From NCBI GenBank assembly GCA_018287875.1, contig JAGVVL010000002.1:4960001-5024000 (forward strand): a DNA stretch of 64,000 bases, in the 5' to 3' direction. The position numbers were made by a program, and so were the translations under genes. How positions within the stretch are numbered: the first letter of the stretch is position 1; each line of letters opens with the position of its first letter. Source of the stretch: Nigrospora sphaerica. Lineage: Eukaryota; Ascomycota; Sordariomycetes; Amphisphaeriales; Apiosporaceae. Positions 18,925 through 29,027 of the stretch are shown here, piece by piece. The notes under the pieces are model-generated. The model made no database searches. It was not told the DNA's origin and saw nothing but the letters and a program-made list of their open reading frames with translations.

Positions 18925-19457
18925 TCAATCCGACTTCCGCTGCTGGTATCCCTTGTCGGTAGAGAAGGCTTCCACGGCGCCCCAGAACTTTTTCCGGATC
19001 TAGCCCAGCATGTTAGTCGTCAGCCCGCACGCGCGCGCGTCGTTGAGGGGTGGTCGGGCCACTTACACCTTGAAAGGGCTGTTCCTCGGTACTCGACTCC
19101 ATGAACAGCAGGCTGTACACGAGCACGCCTGGAAGCAATAACACCCCGCCGCCGCGTCAGGTCGGGTCCGATGACAAAGCACGGGGTCGGGAAACACGTA
19201 CCAGTCACGCTGCACAGCTGGGCCAGCCGGACGTATTTATCCCACTGCGGCCGGGCGGTGGCGAGCTTAACCCGGCGCTTGTACCTGCGCTCGAACCGGA
19301 ACTGCTCCTTGGCCGAGAGCTTGGAGAAGTCGGGCGGCCACACCTTCTTTGGCTTGTACCGGCTGTAGATGCCGGGCAGCTGGGCCGCGGCCGCGTTGCG
19401 CAGCCGCGGCGGTAGCGGGCTCTGCGCCGCCGCCCTGCGCGCGAGCGTCGAGAACAT
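18925..19457 (-). CDS. Small mitochondrial-type single-pass membrane protein, unknown function
   Basis: Three exons (19202-19457, 19067-19128, 18925-18999) give 130 residues. The N-terminus MFSTLARRAAAQSPLPPRLR is Arg-rich with no acidic residue, like a mitochondrial presequence. A strongly basic block follows (YKPKKVWPPDFSKLSAKEQF, RFERRYKRRVKLA), then one hydrophobic segment spanning the first intron (LAQLCSVTGVLVYSLLFM) and a short soluble tail (FWGAVEAFSTDKGYQQRKSD). The three junctions share one open frame, and donors GTACGT and GTAAGT are strong. I recognise it only as resembling small fungal mitochondrial proteins and cannot name it. An inner-membrane location is inference. It is convergent with aps3, with only 207 bp between stop codons. 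Confidence 0.75.
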
Positions 19458-20744
19458 GGCGGAAACCGAATGGGCGAGGCCCCGCACGCGAACGTACCGT
19501 CGGTAGGGGGGAACTTCTCGCGGCCTTTTGGGGGATCGGGGGTCGGAGGGAGTGGACGGAAATGCAGGCGCCGAGGTTGAGGTGGATCGTTCTATGCTTA
19601 GAGGGTTGATAGCAGTCCTGGCGATGGAAGCTGGGATCGGTGGATCCACCATCCATCTTTCTCGGGTGACCGACCCCACCTGTAAATCGTACCAACGCGT
19701 GATTGGACCTCTTACAACCTGAAGCCCTTCTTCAAAGATCCAACGAGGGGAAGGCTTGCGCTGTTCGACAACATCCTCTCCCTGAAGCCGCCATCCTCGG
19801 CCAGATTTAATGGCTCGACTGCCCTCCACTTTTAAATGGCTTCGGTTGTCATGCTGTGGCATACTTGACAGGCTCGCAGCACCATCGTACTTGCGATGAT
19901 ACTTCCAAGGCATAGGCTGGGGCCAACCCTCCTTTTCGTCCAAGGTAGAACCCATGTTTGTCGAACCGCTTTGTTCTCGGGAGATGTTCGGGGAACGTTT
20001 ACGAGTAGGGGAATAGCGATGATTTGCAGGAGGTGGTGAAGGAACCAGACCCAAGAAGAGGACCTGCGGAGCGCCACCAGTCACGCCCCAGAGGAACATA
20101 TTGTCTTATAATGCCATATCTAGCAGTTCAGAACTACACCTTCAGATAGACTTTGGCCATCTGGGCGATTCGACCTCTTCCTACCCAGTCCACAGCTGGG
20201 GACACGACCAGGTGGACTTGCTCCAGGATACTGGGTGCTTGGGTCGATGACTCAAGCGGCCGAGGGAGAGTCAGCAGCAGGGTGTATGGCAGGAAGACAC
20301 GGGCCTTTTCGTGAAGATCATCTGACCTACGACTTGGGGGACTTGAACAACCGAAAGCACGGCCAGGGCTTCGATGCGCCGGTTATAAACAAGCTATTGG
20401 CTGAATCGGAGCCCTTGGTGATCGTCGGATAGGGCGGTACTGTCTTTTCTCCTTCCCCTCAATCCACACCTCTCCACGTCTATTTGAGGGGTTGGATTGA
20501 TTCGTGAGGAGGGCAGGCCATGCACCCTCGTCTTCCCACCCTCCCCGCGCCCCCATTCAGCCTGATTAGGAACATACTCTGTCCTGTGGGGGAAATCGTC
20601 ATGATCATCGATATGTCAAGGTTTTCAAACATTAATAGAGTCGCGTTGTGCTGCTTGCTACGTCGGGTAACGCCAACGGAGCCAGGAAACCCAGCACAAG
20701 ACTGAAAGGTTGTGGTGTTACCCACGCCCAGCCGTCCCCAGAAC
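19458..20744. other. Divergent intergenic region
   Basis: About 1.3 kb lie between the small mitochondrial-type gene and the GH30 gene. Open frames on the minus strand are extensions of the former without family resemblance. No gene was recognised. The sequence is less GC-rich than the flanking genes. Confidence 0.5.
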
Positions 20745-22238
20745 ATGGCCCGTCTTCCTTCTCTTCCGCAGCTCCTTATCGCCTGGCTCTGTGCCGGCGC
20801 CGGCGCGCAGAGCGACGACGACGCCGCCGCGGGCCGGGACCTGCTCGCGGCGGCGGTGACAGTCAACGTCGACCGCCGGTACCAGACCGTTGACGGCTTC
20901 GGCTTCTCGCAGGCCTTCCAGCGGGCCGACCATGTGCGCGGCCGGTCCAAGTACGACGGCTTTGTCCTGGGGCCGGCGGACCAGCGGCGCGTGCTGGACC
21001 TGCTCTTCAGCCCCGCGACGGGCGCCGGCGCCACCATCCTACGCAACGGCGTCGGGTCGTCGACGTCGTACGCGCGCGACTTCATGAAGTCCATCGCGCC
21101 CGTGTCGCCGGGGGCGCCCGCGGCCGCGCCCGCCTACGAGTGGGACGGCTACGACGCAGGCCAGGTGTGGCTCACGCGCGAGGCCCAGAGCTACGGGGCG
21201 CTGCGCTACGTGTACGCCGACGCGTGGTCGGCGCCGGCGTACATGAAGAGCAACGGCAACGACTCCAACGGCGGCCAGCTGTGCGGCGGCGGCGGCAGCA
21301 GCAGCAGCGCCGCCTGCGCCGCCACGGGCGACTGGCGGCTGGCCTACGCCAACTACCTCGTACAGTACCTGCGCTTCTATCGGGAGCGGGAGGGCATCGA
21401 GATCACGCACCTGGGCTGGCTCAACGAGCCGGACCTGAACCAGACGTATGCGTCCATGCAATCGGACGGGTTCGCAGCGGGCGACTTCGCGCCGGTGCTG
21501 CGCCGAGCGTTGGACGCCGCCCAGTTTGGCCACGTCCACATCGTCTGCTGCGAGGCGACCGGATGGACGCAGGGCGCGGCGTTGCTGGCGGAGCTGCGGA
21601 CCGTGACCCGGGCCGAGGAGGCGCTGGACGTGTATTCGGCCCACGGCTACTCAGCCGCCCCCGGGAGGCCGCTGCAGACGACGCTCAAAGTCTGGCAAAC
21701 CGAGTGGGCCGACCTTAACGCCGACTGGAACCCGGCCTGGGACAACCTGGGCAAGGCGGGCGAGGGTATCGGGTGGGCCAACAAGATCCAGGAGTCTCTG
21801 GTGTTCGGCAACGTGTCGGCCTGGCTATACTGGATCGGGGCCGAGGTGACGTCCTCCAACGCGGCCATGATCCGGCTGCAAAACGGGACCTTCAGCGTGT
21901 CGGCACGACTGTGGGCCTTCGCGCACTTCTCTCGCTTCGTGAAGCCAGGTGCCGTCCGGGTCCAGGCCGCCAGCAACCTGGCTTTTGTCGGCGCAAGCGC
22001 CTTCCTCAACCAGGACGGCCGCCTCGCCGTCCAGCTCATCAACAACGGGCACAGAGATTTGCGCGTGCAGCTCAGCGCACCTGGCTTCAAACGTGGGCCG
22101 GACCGGCCGTACATGTTGCTAACGAACAACCAGCACAACCTGACGAGAATGGAGGTCGACGCCGGCCCGCCGAGCGGAAATCCCGCTTCCGTCACCGGGC
22201 TTCTCTCCAGGCGATCGATGGCAACGTTCATTATATGA
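20745..22238 (+). CDS. Secreted glycoside hydrolase family 30 (GH30_7-like xylanase)
   Basis: The intronless 497-residue secreted enzyme acts on plant cell-wall polysaccharide. A signal peptide (MARLPSLPQLLIAWLCAGAG, cleavage near AGAQ) precedes a (beta/alpha)8 barrel beginning VDRRYQTVDGFGFSQAFQR, the usual GH30 opening. The acid/base Glu228 lies in GWLNEPDLNQTY and the nucleophile Glu320 in WQTEWADLN. A C-terminal beta-side domain follows (INNGHRDLRVQLSAPGFKRG). These features resemble the fungal GH30 subfamily with endo-xylanase, glucuronoxylanase or xylobiohydrolase activity; which one cannot be told here. A Gly/Ser-rich insertion (GGQLCGGGGSSSSAACAATG) with two cysteines sits before helix 3. 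The ATG is the only one near the frame start. Its stop lies 84 bp from the convergent SEC6 stop. Confidence 0.92.
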   Translation: MARLPSLPQLLIAWLCAGAGAQSDDDAAAGRDLLAAAVTVNVDRRYQTVDGFGFSQAFQRADHVRGRSKYDGFVLGPADQRRVLDLLFSPATGAGATILRNGVGSSTSYARDFMKSIAPVSPGAPAAAPAYEWDGYDAGQVWLTREAQSYGALRYVYADAWSAPAYMKSNGNDSNGGQLCGGGGSSSSAACAATGDWRLAYANYLVQYLRFYREREGIEITHLGWLNEPDLNQTYASMQSDGFAAGDFAPVLRRALDAAQFGHVHIVCCEATGWTQGAALLAELRTVTRAEEALDVYSAHGYSAAPGRPLQTTLKVWQTEWADLNADWNPAWDNLGKAGEGIGWANKIQESLVFGNVSAWLYWIGAEVTSSNAAMIRLQNGTFSVSARLWAFAHFSRFVKPGAVRVQAASNLAFVGASAFLNQDGRLAVQLINNGHRDLRVQLSAPGFKRGPDRPYMLLTNNQHNLTRMEVDAGPPSGNPASVTGLLSRRSMATFII

Positions 22239-22322
22239 GAGACGAGGCAGAGGGGCGACATGGCATGATCATCATGTATGTGGTATTGACATTGTCTCGT
22301 GGTTGGTGGGTGGGAGCCTAGC

Positions 22323-24578
22323 TTATTTTACTCTGCTCATAATGGACTCGGGCCCCCGGACCACGTCCATCTGCGCCGCTCTTGCCTTGACCGTGTTGAG
22401 CATGCTCCTGTCGAAGTCGTCACGCGAGCGCAGGACGGCTTCCACCCAGCTGATCTGAAGGTCCCAGTACGTCGTTTTGAAGTTCTCAAATACATCTGGA
22501 ACGGCCTCTTTCTCCGTCGTGAGCAGATCCGTGAAAAGCTCCAACACGCGCCAGGTTTGCTTGATCGAGTTCCCCACGTCGGGGTTGGGCAGGTTGCCAA
22601 AGAACTCGAAGGCCGTCGAAATGTCGTTGAATATCTTATCCTGGAAGGGCTCGGTCCGGCGGAATTTGGCGCCCTTGTTGCGGACGCTCATCAGGTACCG
22701 CACCAGCAGCTCCTCGGCGAAGATTTCGGTGAAGATGTCGACGAGTGAGAAATGCAACACGGGCCGGTAATCGGCGAGGTAGTCGTCGAATGTGTTGATG
22801 AGCTGCTTCATGGTGGCGGCCTGGTACCACTTGGGCGTGAAGAATTCCGCCATGGCATCCTTGAAGTCGACCACCATGACGAGGGTGACGAACTTGGTGA
22901 TGCACCACGTGCTGAAATCCACGTAGCCGTCACGCAGTAGTTCGATCTCGGTTTCGGCCCGCTCCATGTACTGCGGCGTCACCAACGGCTCGAACTTCTG
23001 TTTGAAGCCCGTCAGGTACGACGCGCGGCCCTCTTCCTCCTGGTCGTCGATGCAGGCAATCTGGTCGTTGGCAGTAGCGACGAGCCAGTCCTGCAGGGGG
23101 GTCAAGCCCTCGAGCTCGGGAACCCTGCCCGCTTCGTACTGGAGCGATTCCTCCTCCAGCATCTTCTGGAACGACTGCTGACGGCCCCGCAGACGTATGA
23201 ACATGGCGTCGATGACACCTTCGGCGACGTCGGTACGCTTCGAGTTCCCGGCCGCGTCCACCTGCTCCCGCAACATGCGCCACATGTCCACGAGGTTGCG
23301 GGTCCGGAAGTAGCCGAACTCGTCGCTGTCCAGGTTGGAGCCCTCGGTGTTGCGGTTCGCAAAGTCCTTCTGCTCCTGCGCGGCGATGCGGTCGATCCAC
23401 TCGTCCAGGAATTTGATGATTAGGTCGCGGAAGCCACGGACGAGCTCCTGCTCGCGGTTGTCGATGACATGGGGCTTCAGGTCGACCTCATCGAAGCCCA
23501 GCTTCCTCATCTTCTTGTAGTACGGCTCGGGCCAGTTGATGATGGCCAGGGTGTTGGCCGAGCTGGCCTCGGGGTCGTCGATTATGCCGACGAGGAAGTC
23601 GTGCATGAGCTGGTGGTATATCTCGCCGTAGGTCTTCAGGATCTTCCACTTCTTGGGCATGAGGGGGACCATGCCCTGCTTGACGGCATTCAGGTCGTTG
23701 AAGAACCACTTCATCAGCTTGGCCAGGCCCTCGGGGTCCCCCAGGAACTCTTCCCGGACCTCGCCAAACTGCTGCTCGCAGTTGAGCTTGATGGCCTGCA
23801 GAAACTTGTCCTTGTAGCCCCGCACTTTCTTGGCGCCGTCCGTAATGCTCTGGAAGCGCGTAGCCATCTCCTTATGGTCCTTGAGGGCCTCCTGCAGGGC
23901 CTCGACCCGCTGGTCGCTCTTTTCCTCGGCCTCGACAATCAGGGCCAGCCGGACGACCAGGCCGTTGTTATCGGCGATGAGGAGGCTGATGAGGTTGAGG
24001 GCCACGAGGCCGACATGCTCGTCGAACCAGTCGATGGCGTCGTCCAGCCTCGAGAAGTAGTCCTCGAGGGTGGACTGCAGACTCGGGTCGTCGGCGCGCT
24101 GGATCTGCTCCATGGCATCGTCGCGGATGTTGCGTAGCTGCGTCAACTCGTAGTGGACGGCCAGCAGGTTGGGCATGTTCTCCTGGTCCTGGTCGTCCTC
24201 GCGCAGCATGCCCTCGACGCGGTTCAGGCGCTCGTTGAAGACCTCGAGGTTCTTCCGCATGGCCTCGACGGCCTGGAAGTTGCGGTGGGCCTGCGACACG
24301 AGGTTGATGTTGTTGAAGTCCTTGATCATGATTTGCGACTCGGTGCACAGCTTATCGATCTTCATCATCTCTTCCTTGATGGCCTGGACCGTCTTCTGGC
24401 CGTCCGTCAGGCCGGTCATGCCGGTCTGGATGGTCTCGAGCTGGTCGCGCAGGCCGGCGCGCAGCTGCGAGTCGACGGCCGTCTTCTTCCGGGTGAACTC
24501 GAGCTTCAGGGCGGGCAGCTTGTCGAGGTCCTCGGGGTGGCGGAGCAGCTCCGAGAGCTTGACGGGCGGCGCGTCCAT
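22323..24578 (-). CDS. sec6: Exocyst complex subunit Sec6
   Basis: The single-exon gene gives 751 residues. Sec6 is one of eight exocyst subunits that tether secretory vesicles to the plasma membrane at growing hyphal tips. Recognised from the N-terminal coiled coil (KLSELLRHPEDLDKLPALK; NINLVSQAHRNFQAVEAMRK) and the long helical-bundle body (WFDEHVGLVALNLISLLIAD; PEPYYKKMRKLGFDEVDLK; EPFQDKIFNDISTAFEFFGN). Length agrees with fungal Sec6 (about 750-800). The frame is uninterrupted, with ATG at 24576-24578. It is convergent with the GH30 gene and its upstream region faces the AT-richer gene at 25.2 kb. Confidence 0.95.
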   Translation of the reverse strand: MDAPPVKLSELLRHPEDLDKLPALKLEFTRKKTAVDSQLRAGLRDQLETIQTGMTGLTDGQKTVQAIKEEMMKIDKLCTESQIMIKDFNNINLVSQAHRNFQAVEAMRKNLEVFNERLNRVEGMLREDDQDQENMPNLLAVHYELTQLRNIRDDAMEQIQRADDPSLQSTLEDYFSRLDDAIDWFDEHVGLVALNLISLLIADNNGLVVRLALIVEAEEKSDQRVEALQEALKDHKEMATRFQSITDGAKKVRGYKDKFLQAIKLNCEQQFGEVREEFLGDPEGLAKLMKWFFNDLNAVKQGMVPLMPKKWKILKTYGEIYHQLMHDFLVGIIDDPEASSANTLAIINWPEPYYKKMRKLGFDEVDLKPHVIDNREQELVRGFRDLIIKFLDEWIDRIAAQEQKDFANRNTEGSNLDSDEFGYFRTRNLVDMWRMLREQVDAAGNSKRTDVAEGVIDAMFIRLRGRQQSFQKMLEEESLQYEAGRVPELEGLTPLQDWLVATANDQIACIDDQEEEGRASYLTGFKQKFEPLVTPQYMERAETEIELLRDGYVDFSTWCITKFVTLVMVVDFKDAMAEFFTPKWYQAATMKQLINTFDDYLADYRPVLHFSLVDIFTEIFAEELLVRYLMSVRNKGAKFRRTEPFQDKIFNDISTAFEFFGNLPNPDVGNSIKQTWRVLELFTDLLTTEKEAVPDVFENFKTTYWDLQISWVEAVLRSRDDFDRSMLNTVKARAAQMDVVRGPESIMSRVK

Positions 24579-25243
24579 GGTGGGCGAGATTCACTGGGCA
24601 CAGTCGGGCGTGCGGCGAACCGAGGTGCGGAGGGGGAGGAGCAGAGGCAGGTCGATGCCGGGGGCGGCGGCGCGAAACCGGCACCTCACACCATGCCCCT
24701 AGATCCGCGGACGGGAGACGTGCTGGCTGAGGCTGAGGAGGCGCGGCCCGTCAGATTGGCGATGCGTGGACGGTCAGACTGTCGTTCCGGCCTCGGGGGT
24801 TGTAGGACGTAGGTAGGCACCTGCAAAGGTGCAGACTGTCGCAGGCGAAGTAGCCGATGCGATGGGGGAGGGTTTGCGTCGGGTCGGAATGGGATGGTTA
24901 AGACTACATCCACGGAGTATGCACTAACATAAAGCAGGTGCTAAAGCAGGAGCATCTTGTGGATGGACGGGCCTATTGGATGGGCTGGTTTGGTTGGGCT
25001 CGCTCCTGGAATTGGACCAATGGAATTCTAAACCGCCCGCGTCCACTACAGAATCACCAGGCGCCAACACAAGGAGCAGAGAAACTCTCCGCTTTTTCAT
25101 CGAGTCCTTTTCTATCTTCGAGGGAAACTTCCCCCATCTTTCCGCCCCTGCACCTCTCCACCACTCCACACCTTAGCCTGCTCTGCTCATGGGTTTTGGT
25201 ACTTGCCCATTGATCACCGAGTGAAGACCTTGGACGAAAAGCG
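24579..25243. other. Divergent region between sec6 and the 25.2 kb gene
   Basis: About 660 bp hold the SEC6 leader and the upstream region of the following plus-strand gene. Base composition drops toward AT on the right side. No gene was recognised. Confidence 0.55.
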
Positions 25244-26435
25244 ATGCGTTGCCTCGAAGTAGAAATACCCAAATGCATTCAGAATGCTCCTCGGCAGCCG
25301 CCAGTGTGCTGGCCCAAGATAGCTGACGTCGAGGTTTTGGACCGCATCACGGCTTTTGGCGAGCGGTTCGGGCGCGGAAAGAATGAGATCATGCAAGCAT
25401 GTAACCTTGCTGCGGGACTCTCCGACATTGTCGTCGTTCTCAAAAGGCCACACGAACGCCAGAACTATTCGGATCCGTTCGAGGATTTCGTACGAAACTG
25501 CACTACGCTCGCAAACGTCGACGAGCTCATTCGTTTTGGCTCCAAAGGGGCACGAAGCATCCACACCGTCACTGTCCTCGATGCGTTCTCTTTCCAGCCC
25601 ATCCCCGGGTACGGAGTCCCTTCAAACGATTGCAATCAGCTTTTGGAGGAAGTGTTAAAGGTCAAACGGCCGAAGGTCGTGCTTTGCTGTTGGTCGGACT
25701 CAGAGAAGCACCAGTGTACCAATGGATTTGTCTCGCAATTCAAATCCCTCGGCGTTGGTAAAGGGGAGCAATTAGTGCAGATTAACTGGGATGATGCTAG
25801 AGGAGGCCAAACAACGGCAATCCGGTCATTCCACCCAGGATACCTCCATTATGAGCCCGCAGACCGTAAAATTCACGCTCGGTTCCTCATATCTTACCAT
25901 TTCGCGCTGGCCTTTGCACTGCTAGCAGGCGAGACACAACAACCTACATGGCTCGGTCCCTTATGCCAGAACAGCGCCAGAAATGCCAGGTCAGTCTATC
26001 AAATATTTATAGTGACGAAATCTAACAATCAGAGTCAGCGAAGCGACTCAGTTTTCGACACGGGACCCGGATCCCTTCCCTATAGTAATTATGATTCGAA
26101 ACATGTTGCGGAGAATTTTGTTAGGCGAGCCCGGGTCCAACACGGTCCCCCAGAATATACGAAAAGACAAACTCGAAATCGACGAGAGGATTAAGGAACT
26201 GTTCTCCTCGCCTCCGACTGACAAGGGGTGGGAAATGGCGGAGTTGGTGGTGTGGTGGGGGAGACATGATCACCCGGAAAAGTTGCAGATTCTGGACCGA
26301 CTTGAAGAAGTACGGGATGAGCAAGTTAATTTGATTCCAACTCCCCTAGGAATTAACAACGGTCTTGCGGACAGGGGTGGCGGTGGCAGTCCTGGAGAAA
26401 ACCTGTGGCGGGGATTAGGTGGCATGACTATCTAG
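25244..26435 (+). CDS. Uncharacterised protein with weak uracil-DNA-glycosylase-like features
   Basis: Two exons (25244-25989, 26033-26435) give 382 residues. The 43-bp intron has a GTCAGT donor, a CTAAC branch point and a CAG acceptor; reading through it would add a false 60-residue tail. I do not recognise a named family with certainty. The order of elements (VTVLDAFSFQP, then PKVVLCCWSD, then SFHPGYLHY at residues 195-203) recalls the beta-strands and HPS motif of the uracil-DNA glycosylase fold, but the catalytic water-activating motif near the N-terminus is not evident. The C-terminal part (DERIKELFSSPPTDKGWEMA; LQILDRLEEVRDEQVN) is charged and helical, with a Gly-rich end. Codon use is clearly more A/T-rich than neighbours, hinting at a lineage-specific or transferred gene. 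Confidence 0.6.
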
Positions 26436-26653
26436 TATGGGAGCTGACTATAGTTTTTCCGCATCTGATAATTTACAGTTTCAGCAGTCTCCCTCGCGGT
26501 TCGCGTGGCGCATGTTTCTTCTTCCACCGCACACCGACGGGAGCGGATCGGGGACGGCCCTTCTGTACCGTTCCGGTTCCCCCATCGCGGCACGGGGGCG
26601 CGATGGCCCCGGCGGCTCCGCCTTCCCGTCTCGCCGTCGACGGTCCTCGGCCG

Positions 26654-28017
26654 TCAGTCGGCCTCGAGGCGGGCGACGGGGGCGGTGTCGTCGACCTGGA
26701 TGCCGCCCCTCTTCTTCTCGCTGGAGTCCCAGAAGGGCAGGCGCCAGCCGCCCTCGTCCTGGGGCACGCTGAGCCAGAGGCGCAGGAGGTGGCGGCGCGG
26801 GCGGCCCGAGTCGGGGCCGAAGTCGCGGTAGGCGGTGCGGGCGTGCAGCGTGTGCGTGTTGGCGACGAACTGCATGTCGCCGACGTCGAGCACCATGTGC
26901 AGCTTGACGCGTTCGCACGTGGCCTCGAGGAGCTCGATGGCCTCGAGCTGCTCGGGCGACAGCGGCGGGATCACGCCGGCGTCGGAGAAGCGGCCGAGGC
27001 TCCGCACAAAGTACGGGTCCCACTTGCAGTAGACGCGCTGCGGCCGGCCCGCGTCGGCCGGGTCCGGCGTCTCGAGGTAGAAGACGGCGGCCCGGATGTA
27101 GGGGTCCTCGCCCCGCGAGACCTCGCCCTTGCGGTCAAAGTACCATATGGGCCGCGTGAGCAGCTCGGCCACGTCGGGCCGCTCCGCCTGCAGGATGTTC
27201 CAGACCTGGTGGATCGAGGCCACGTCCGACTCGCCGCCGAACTCGGCCCGGGCCAGGCAGAGCAGGCCGACGACGTCGCAGTCGTCGGCGTGGAAGAACT
27301 GCCGCGCGTTGGTCCGGTAGATGCGCACCTGGTCGATCTTGGTGCTGTCGTCGCCGAGGTCCTTGACGTGCCCGAGGATGTGGCCGCGCCCGTTCTGCGA
27401 CACGGGGTACCCGATGTACGCCCCGAGCCCCATGTACGCCACGGCCGACTTGTGGTGTCCCCATTCCTCCACCGGGAACCCTTTGTACAGGATGAACCCC
27501 TTGCCGTTGAGCATCTCCTGCCGCATGGCCGCCAGCGGCCCGGCCAGGTTCGGCAGGGGGAAGTTCGCCTTGGTGATGCCCGTTAGGGATTCGCCCGAGG
27601 CCATGAACTGGTCCGCTGCCGCCGACAGCTCGGCTATCTCGCTTTCGTCCAGGTGGTGAACCCACTGCCGCGTCCGAGGTCAGCGAGGGCGATCCGTAAA
27701 CAGCTGCAGAGCAAAAAGCCCGGAAAACGTACTCTCTCGGGGTGGCTGGCATAGTCCTCGGCCTTCCAGACAGTCGGGCCCTCGATGTGTTTCGGGAAGG
27801 CACTGTAAGGGTACACCTGGTCGTACAGCGGCGGGTGCTGGCCTTGTAGTGGGCGTTAATCACGGGCAGCCCATGGGTATCGCATTGCGCCGAATATCCC
27901 CTTACCTGACGTTTTGAGACCGTCGGGGAAGATTTGGCGGTTCGGGTTGCGGACGGCGGCCTTGAGGCCTTGGACGTAATCGGCGGGGGCCTCGACCTCG
28001 AGAGCACTTGGCGCCAT
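26654..28017 (-). CDS. TauD/TfdA-family Fe(II)/2-oxoglutarate dioxygenase
   Basis: Three exons (27906-28017, 27733-27842, 26654-27664) give 410 residues. The fold is that of taurine/alpha-ketoglutarate dioxygenases, which hydroxylate small molecules while decarboxylating 2-oxoglutarate. The metal-binding HxD is at residues 199-201 (RQFFHADDCD), and the distal His is about 348 in VANTHTLHARTAY; a following Arg-rich stretch (RPRRHLLRLW) supplies the carboxylate anchor. The N-terminus (MAPSALEVEAPADYVQGLKA) and QHPPLYDQVYPYSAFPKHIE are typical of fungal proteins of this family annotated as TauD-like. Junctions use GTAAGG and GTACGT donors; one acceptor is a less common CAAG. Substrate unknown; the family includes enzymes for sulphonates, carnitine precursors and secondary metabolites. 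Confidence 0.88.
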
Positions 28018-28763
28018 GGTTGTTCGAAGTCGGCTGTATGCAAAGCACCGTGAAGTATGTGGCTACGGGGAGGGGAACGTCTTGGGAAAGAGCATACGAC
28101 GACCTGGCGAGAGAGGGAAAGGGGAGCGCGCGCGTGCCTTGTCCAAGTCGCACACACACGGCTTCTACTTATCCTGCGCCTGGGGGTGCCTCAGCGAGCC
28201 CGGCTACCACCGGACCCTGGCCGGCCGCGCACGCCATGAGCTCTTCATCGCCGTCTTCGTCGGCTCCTCCTCTTATCTGCTGGGATGCCTCGGCATCCGG
28301 TGCGCTGATTGGCTTCGGCAGACGGGAAGTAGGTTCGCGGGCTGCGTCACTCGCGATGCGCCAGACCCGAGCACGCCATTCGGCGCCAATCCCTCGACAT
28401 GAAGGGACGAGGAGACGCGATCTGCACCCCTGCCCACCACCATGACCGCCAACCCCAGAGTACGAAACGGGCCCGCCCCCTCGAGATGCCGAGAAATTCG
28501 TACCATTAGCGACGGATGGCGCCATAGGTCAACTCGTCACGAAAAAAAAATGGCGCCTTCTCCCGCTTCCCTTCTTCTATCGACCGGAATGGTCATAGCC
28601 CATCGGACCCAGGCCGATCGTGGGAACCACAACCGTGGTTATCAGGGCGAATCTCCCCCTAACTTCTCCAACGCGTGCACAGTAGCTGCCGACCCCCGGT
28701 ACGCCTACCGACAAACGCTCCCCTTCCCCCTGTCCCCCCCCTCCCTACTGCTTTCCCCCGCCA
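28018..28763. other. Intergenic region
   Basis: The upstream region of the TauD-like gene and the 3' flank of a short minus-strand frame lie here. It contains an A-run at 28541-28549. No gene is supported. Confidence 0.5.
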
Positions 28764-29027
28764 TCAGATTTCCATGTCCCGCATGCCCGCCATGATAACC
28801 GCCACATCGTCGGCCGGCCGCCGGGCCCGGGCCCGGGCCTCCTCGCCGGCCTCTCGGTCCGCGGCGCCCCGCTTCCGCGCGGAGACGATGTCGTTCCAGT
28901 GACGCCGCTCCATGACCTCGAGCACGGCCCGGAGCTCTACGACGCCGAGCGCGTCGGCGCGCCGCTGGAACCGCACGAACAGGTCCACCGGGTACCTGGT
29001 GTCGGCCAGCGGCGCGCCCAGTGACAT
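28764..29027 (-). CDS. Short orphan coding frame, possibly a fragment
   Basis: From the ATG at 29027 this frame encodes 87 residues: MSLGAPLADTRYPVDLFVRF, then RRADALGVVELRAVLEVMER and an Arg/Ala/Glu-rich helical end. Nearly all third codon positions are G or C, as in real genes nearby, although flanking DNA is less biased. The frame stays open upstream for about 20 codons (AFQKVHKREWRF), preceded by a CTTTCAG that could be a splice acceptor, so an upstream exon may be missing. I find no recognisable domain. It may be a small gene, a 3' exon or the remnant of a lost gene. Confidence 0.35.
   Translation of the reverse strand: MSLGAPLADTRYPVDLFVRFQRRADALGVVELRAVLEVMERRHWNDIVSARKRGAADREAGEEARARARRPADDVAVIMAGMRDMEI

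Noticed and set aside
25990..26194. Unspliced C-terminal extension of the 25.2 kb gene
   Set aside because: A clear intron (GTCAGT, CTAAC, CAG) lies at 25990-26032, and the downstream frame continues in phase for 134 codons.
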